Made by a program: the position numbers and the translations under genes. The notes under the pieces are model-generated. The model made no database searches and had not been told where the DNA came from. It was given only the letters and a program-made list of their open reading frames with translations. DNA of 64,000 bases from Hugenholtzia roseola DSM 9546 (GTDB taxonomy: Bacteria > Bacteroidota > Bacteroidia > Cytophagales > Bernardetiaceae), in contig NZ_AUGI01000033.1 in assembly GCF_000422585.1 (NCBI RefSeq), forward strand, positions 1 to 64,000, written 5' to 3'. Within the stretch, counting starts at the first letter, position 1. Every line of letters begins with the position of its first letter. This document shows, one piece after another, positions 63,601-64,000 of this stretch.

Positions 63601-64000
63601 CCTGTATTATGCACAGAGTATCCAACAAGCCATGCTACCGACAAAGGAAGAAATGCGCCAAGCCGTCAGCGAAATTCTGATACTCTATCTGCCGCGCGAC
63701 ATCGTTTCAGGCGACTTTTATTGGTATGCCGCTCGCGAAGTGGAAGGGCGCAAGCATCATATCTTTGCCGCCTTAGACTGCACAGGGCATGGCGTACCCG
63801 GTGCTTTTATGTCGTTGGTAGGAAATGATTTGCTCAATAATGCCGTCTATGATTTGAACATCACCGAGCCGCAAGCCATTCTCAATCATTTGCACCAAAA
63901 CATCAAACGCATCTTCAAACAGCAAGGCGATGGCATGGACGCAACCCTGCTCACCCTTGTAGAACCTCTTTCTGATTCCGAAAGCGGCGTAGAGCTTGCC
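60674..64000 (+). CDS. Beta-propeller sensor with SpoIIE/PP2C phosphatase domain, partial (3' end outside window)
   Basis: 1109 residues are in the window, and no stop is reached. A signal peptide (LCAFSWLLLFSMPAAMA, cleavage before QRYQVAQ) precedes the reg_prop repeats to about 760 (FMWFASDKGVARYDG, RLWFGTYEGLSIYD, GLWIGTINKGLLYYD). A Y_Y_Y domain is at 815-872, a membrane helix at 875-900, a coiled coil next, and a SpoIIE domain from about 978, with DCTGHGVPGAFMS near 1034 and DGMDATLLTL near the window edge. Unlike the two other phosphatase sensors it has no GAF domain between coil and phosphatase. The Met at 60674 is the first that gives a signal peptide; the promoter upstream supports it. 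Confidence 0.9.
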   Translation, partial: MRFYTSLSNSSLPSLPTLLQLLYLCAFSWLLLFSMPAAMAQRYQVAQYNAEKGLVGDMFYKIYQDRKGFMWFASDKGVARYDGIRFERFEQKHQLNSRIVFTIFEDRRNRLWFGTYEGLSIYDPQKAQWTIFKTLRNVRNILEDAKGDLWIFAEHRLLHYDYKTWRVYLHNYDLIYSAAFLSEKKLLFTTDLQNQRLVCLDTRLLERPILVETAQESRFDEIVEKEKLQFEDEKGNSAIPFYQAQHLVYPSQLLPRQVWVEKQTAPQKAIPAIWIGTEDGLYRVESQILTRTSDGKQANQQGSSDSLVLHFERQAQAQIFGRVRDIWADSKDRLYITGINGLFVWDRKAQKEAQKPLTTLEAEFLEQYDKRSGFTFSNVLTAYLDRDENLWLGFFDNIVEKLQSKKFVAYTQQNGDFEGQIVQFGNSKPIEDQFGNLNFLTTKGFYRFNGREFHRHLPILEGYNYYFIDTQNRIWVRTTTGFALFTLPEDIKQPLSYRLLDKNSGLPVQLQKLIDYPERWYVGKDGKVLIGTYFGLFVYQEDDKGKGTWNFIEPNICKAIASIAQDKQGDIWIGSWCAIERIRDGKVIESFQKITDAQDTTLQANDPPAMLLQPDSKGGLWIGTINKGLLYYDSLNKMQIFQQNKGLRGKEINSLLLDKAQNLWVIHEEGIDVLEKEATTFEEFRLDFLSTQSIQNIGFLAESPDSNVWLGTSNGLFRYAKGKTQGYDKNDGLLSNKPLNYFYHQKEKQAYFVHAEGIVRYQPQYDKQSENTPLLLLRQISVNDSLYSLQDTLIITEGISLLRLEFALLQFRNEDQTQYSYFMQGLDEKWSEYTPYHFAKYTNLAPSTYRFKIRAKAKEGVEYHAEKDLVVIIKPLFYQTTLFYALLALLFLAFLGLLYWLRNRQIQAQKQRLERIIAQRLEEIKQKNAELELSYREMESQKEVLTDFANELKLANEQVSLQNEALQYAHEEITASLYYAQSIQQAMLPTKEEMRQAVSEILILYLPRDIVSGDFYWYAAREVEGRKHHIFAALDCTGHGVPGAFMSLVGNDLLNNAVYDLNITEPQAILNHLHQNIKRIFKQQGDGMDATLLTLVEPLSDSESGVELA

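Overview
The window looks like a chromosomal segment of a Bacteroidota bacterium, most likely a free-living member of the Cytophagales type. The reasons are the promoter style (TTTG, about 19 bases, then TAnnTTTG, with no Shine-Dalgarno reliance), a TonB-dependent receptor with a CarboxypepD_reg-like N-terminus, a DUF5686 outer-membrane protein, an OmpA/PD40/TPR protein, DUF6913- and DUF6252-like proteins, and four giant sensors built as beta-propeller + Y_Y_Y + output domain. No tRNA, rRNA, CRISPR array, prophage or complete insertion sequence was recognised.

Layout. 1-6270: smc, a CstB-like persulfide dioxygenase/double rhodanese, and a thioredoxin. 6270-8650: a lipoprotein and a secreted-protein gene broken by two poly-A frameshifts, the latter flanked by a 40-bp direct repeat. 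8656-17240: acyltransferase, DUF5686 protein, recQ, ruvA, a Ca/Na antiporter. 17294-20870: an unknown secreted protein, then a cassette-like stretch in which two AT-rich orphan genes alternate with copies of a ~250-bp repeat containing a promoter and a structured leader, then an Rpn-type nuclease. 20873-27590: RDD protein, rnz, ctaB, hisH, an AEC transporter, a DUF1275 protein, a DivIC/FtsB-like protein, pyrR. 27590-28368: a nest of small mobile repeats, including a MITE with a perfect 10-bp target duplication. 28369-40273: three sensor genes, two ending in SpoIIE/PP2C phosphatase domains and one in a histidine kinase. 40539-44810: purD, then a TonB-dependent receptor behind a clear TPP riboswitch and promoter. 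45000-48178: a small esterase and several hypothetical or lipoprotein genes.

48268-55837 is a possible defence island: a caspase-like protease fused to an alpha/beta hydrolase, divergent from a type II-like restriction-modification locus (PD-(D/E)XK endonuclease, two adenine/cytosine-N methyltransferases, a controller protein with an operator-like repeat). 56174-64000: a lipoprotein, phoH, a second intact MITE, an OmpA/PD40 protein, and a third propeller-SpoIIE sensor that runs off the window.

The least conventional parts are the repeat-separated orphan-gene cassettes (18.5-20.9 kb, with a related leader at 7.5 kb), the caspase-hydrolase fusion beside the restriction locus, and the MITE family. 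Functional statements rest on motifs read by eye; no database search was run.
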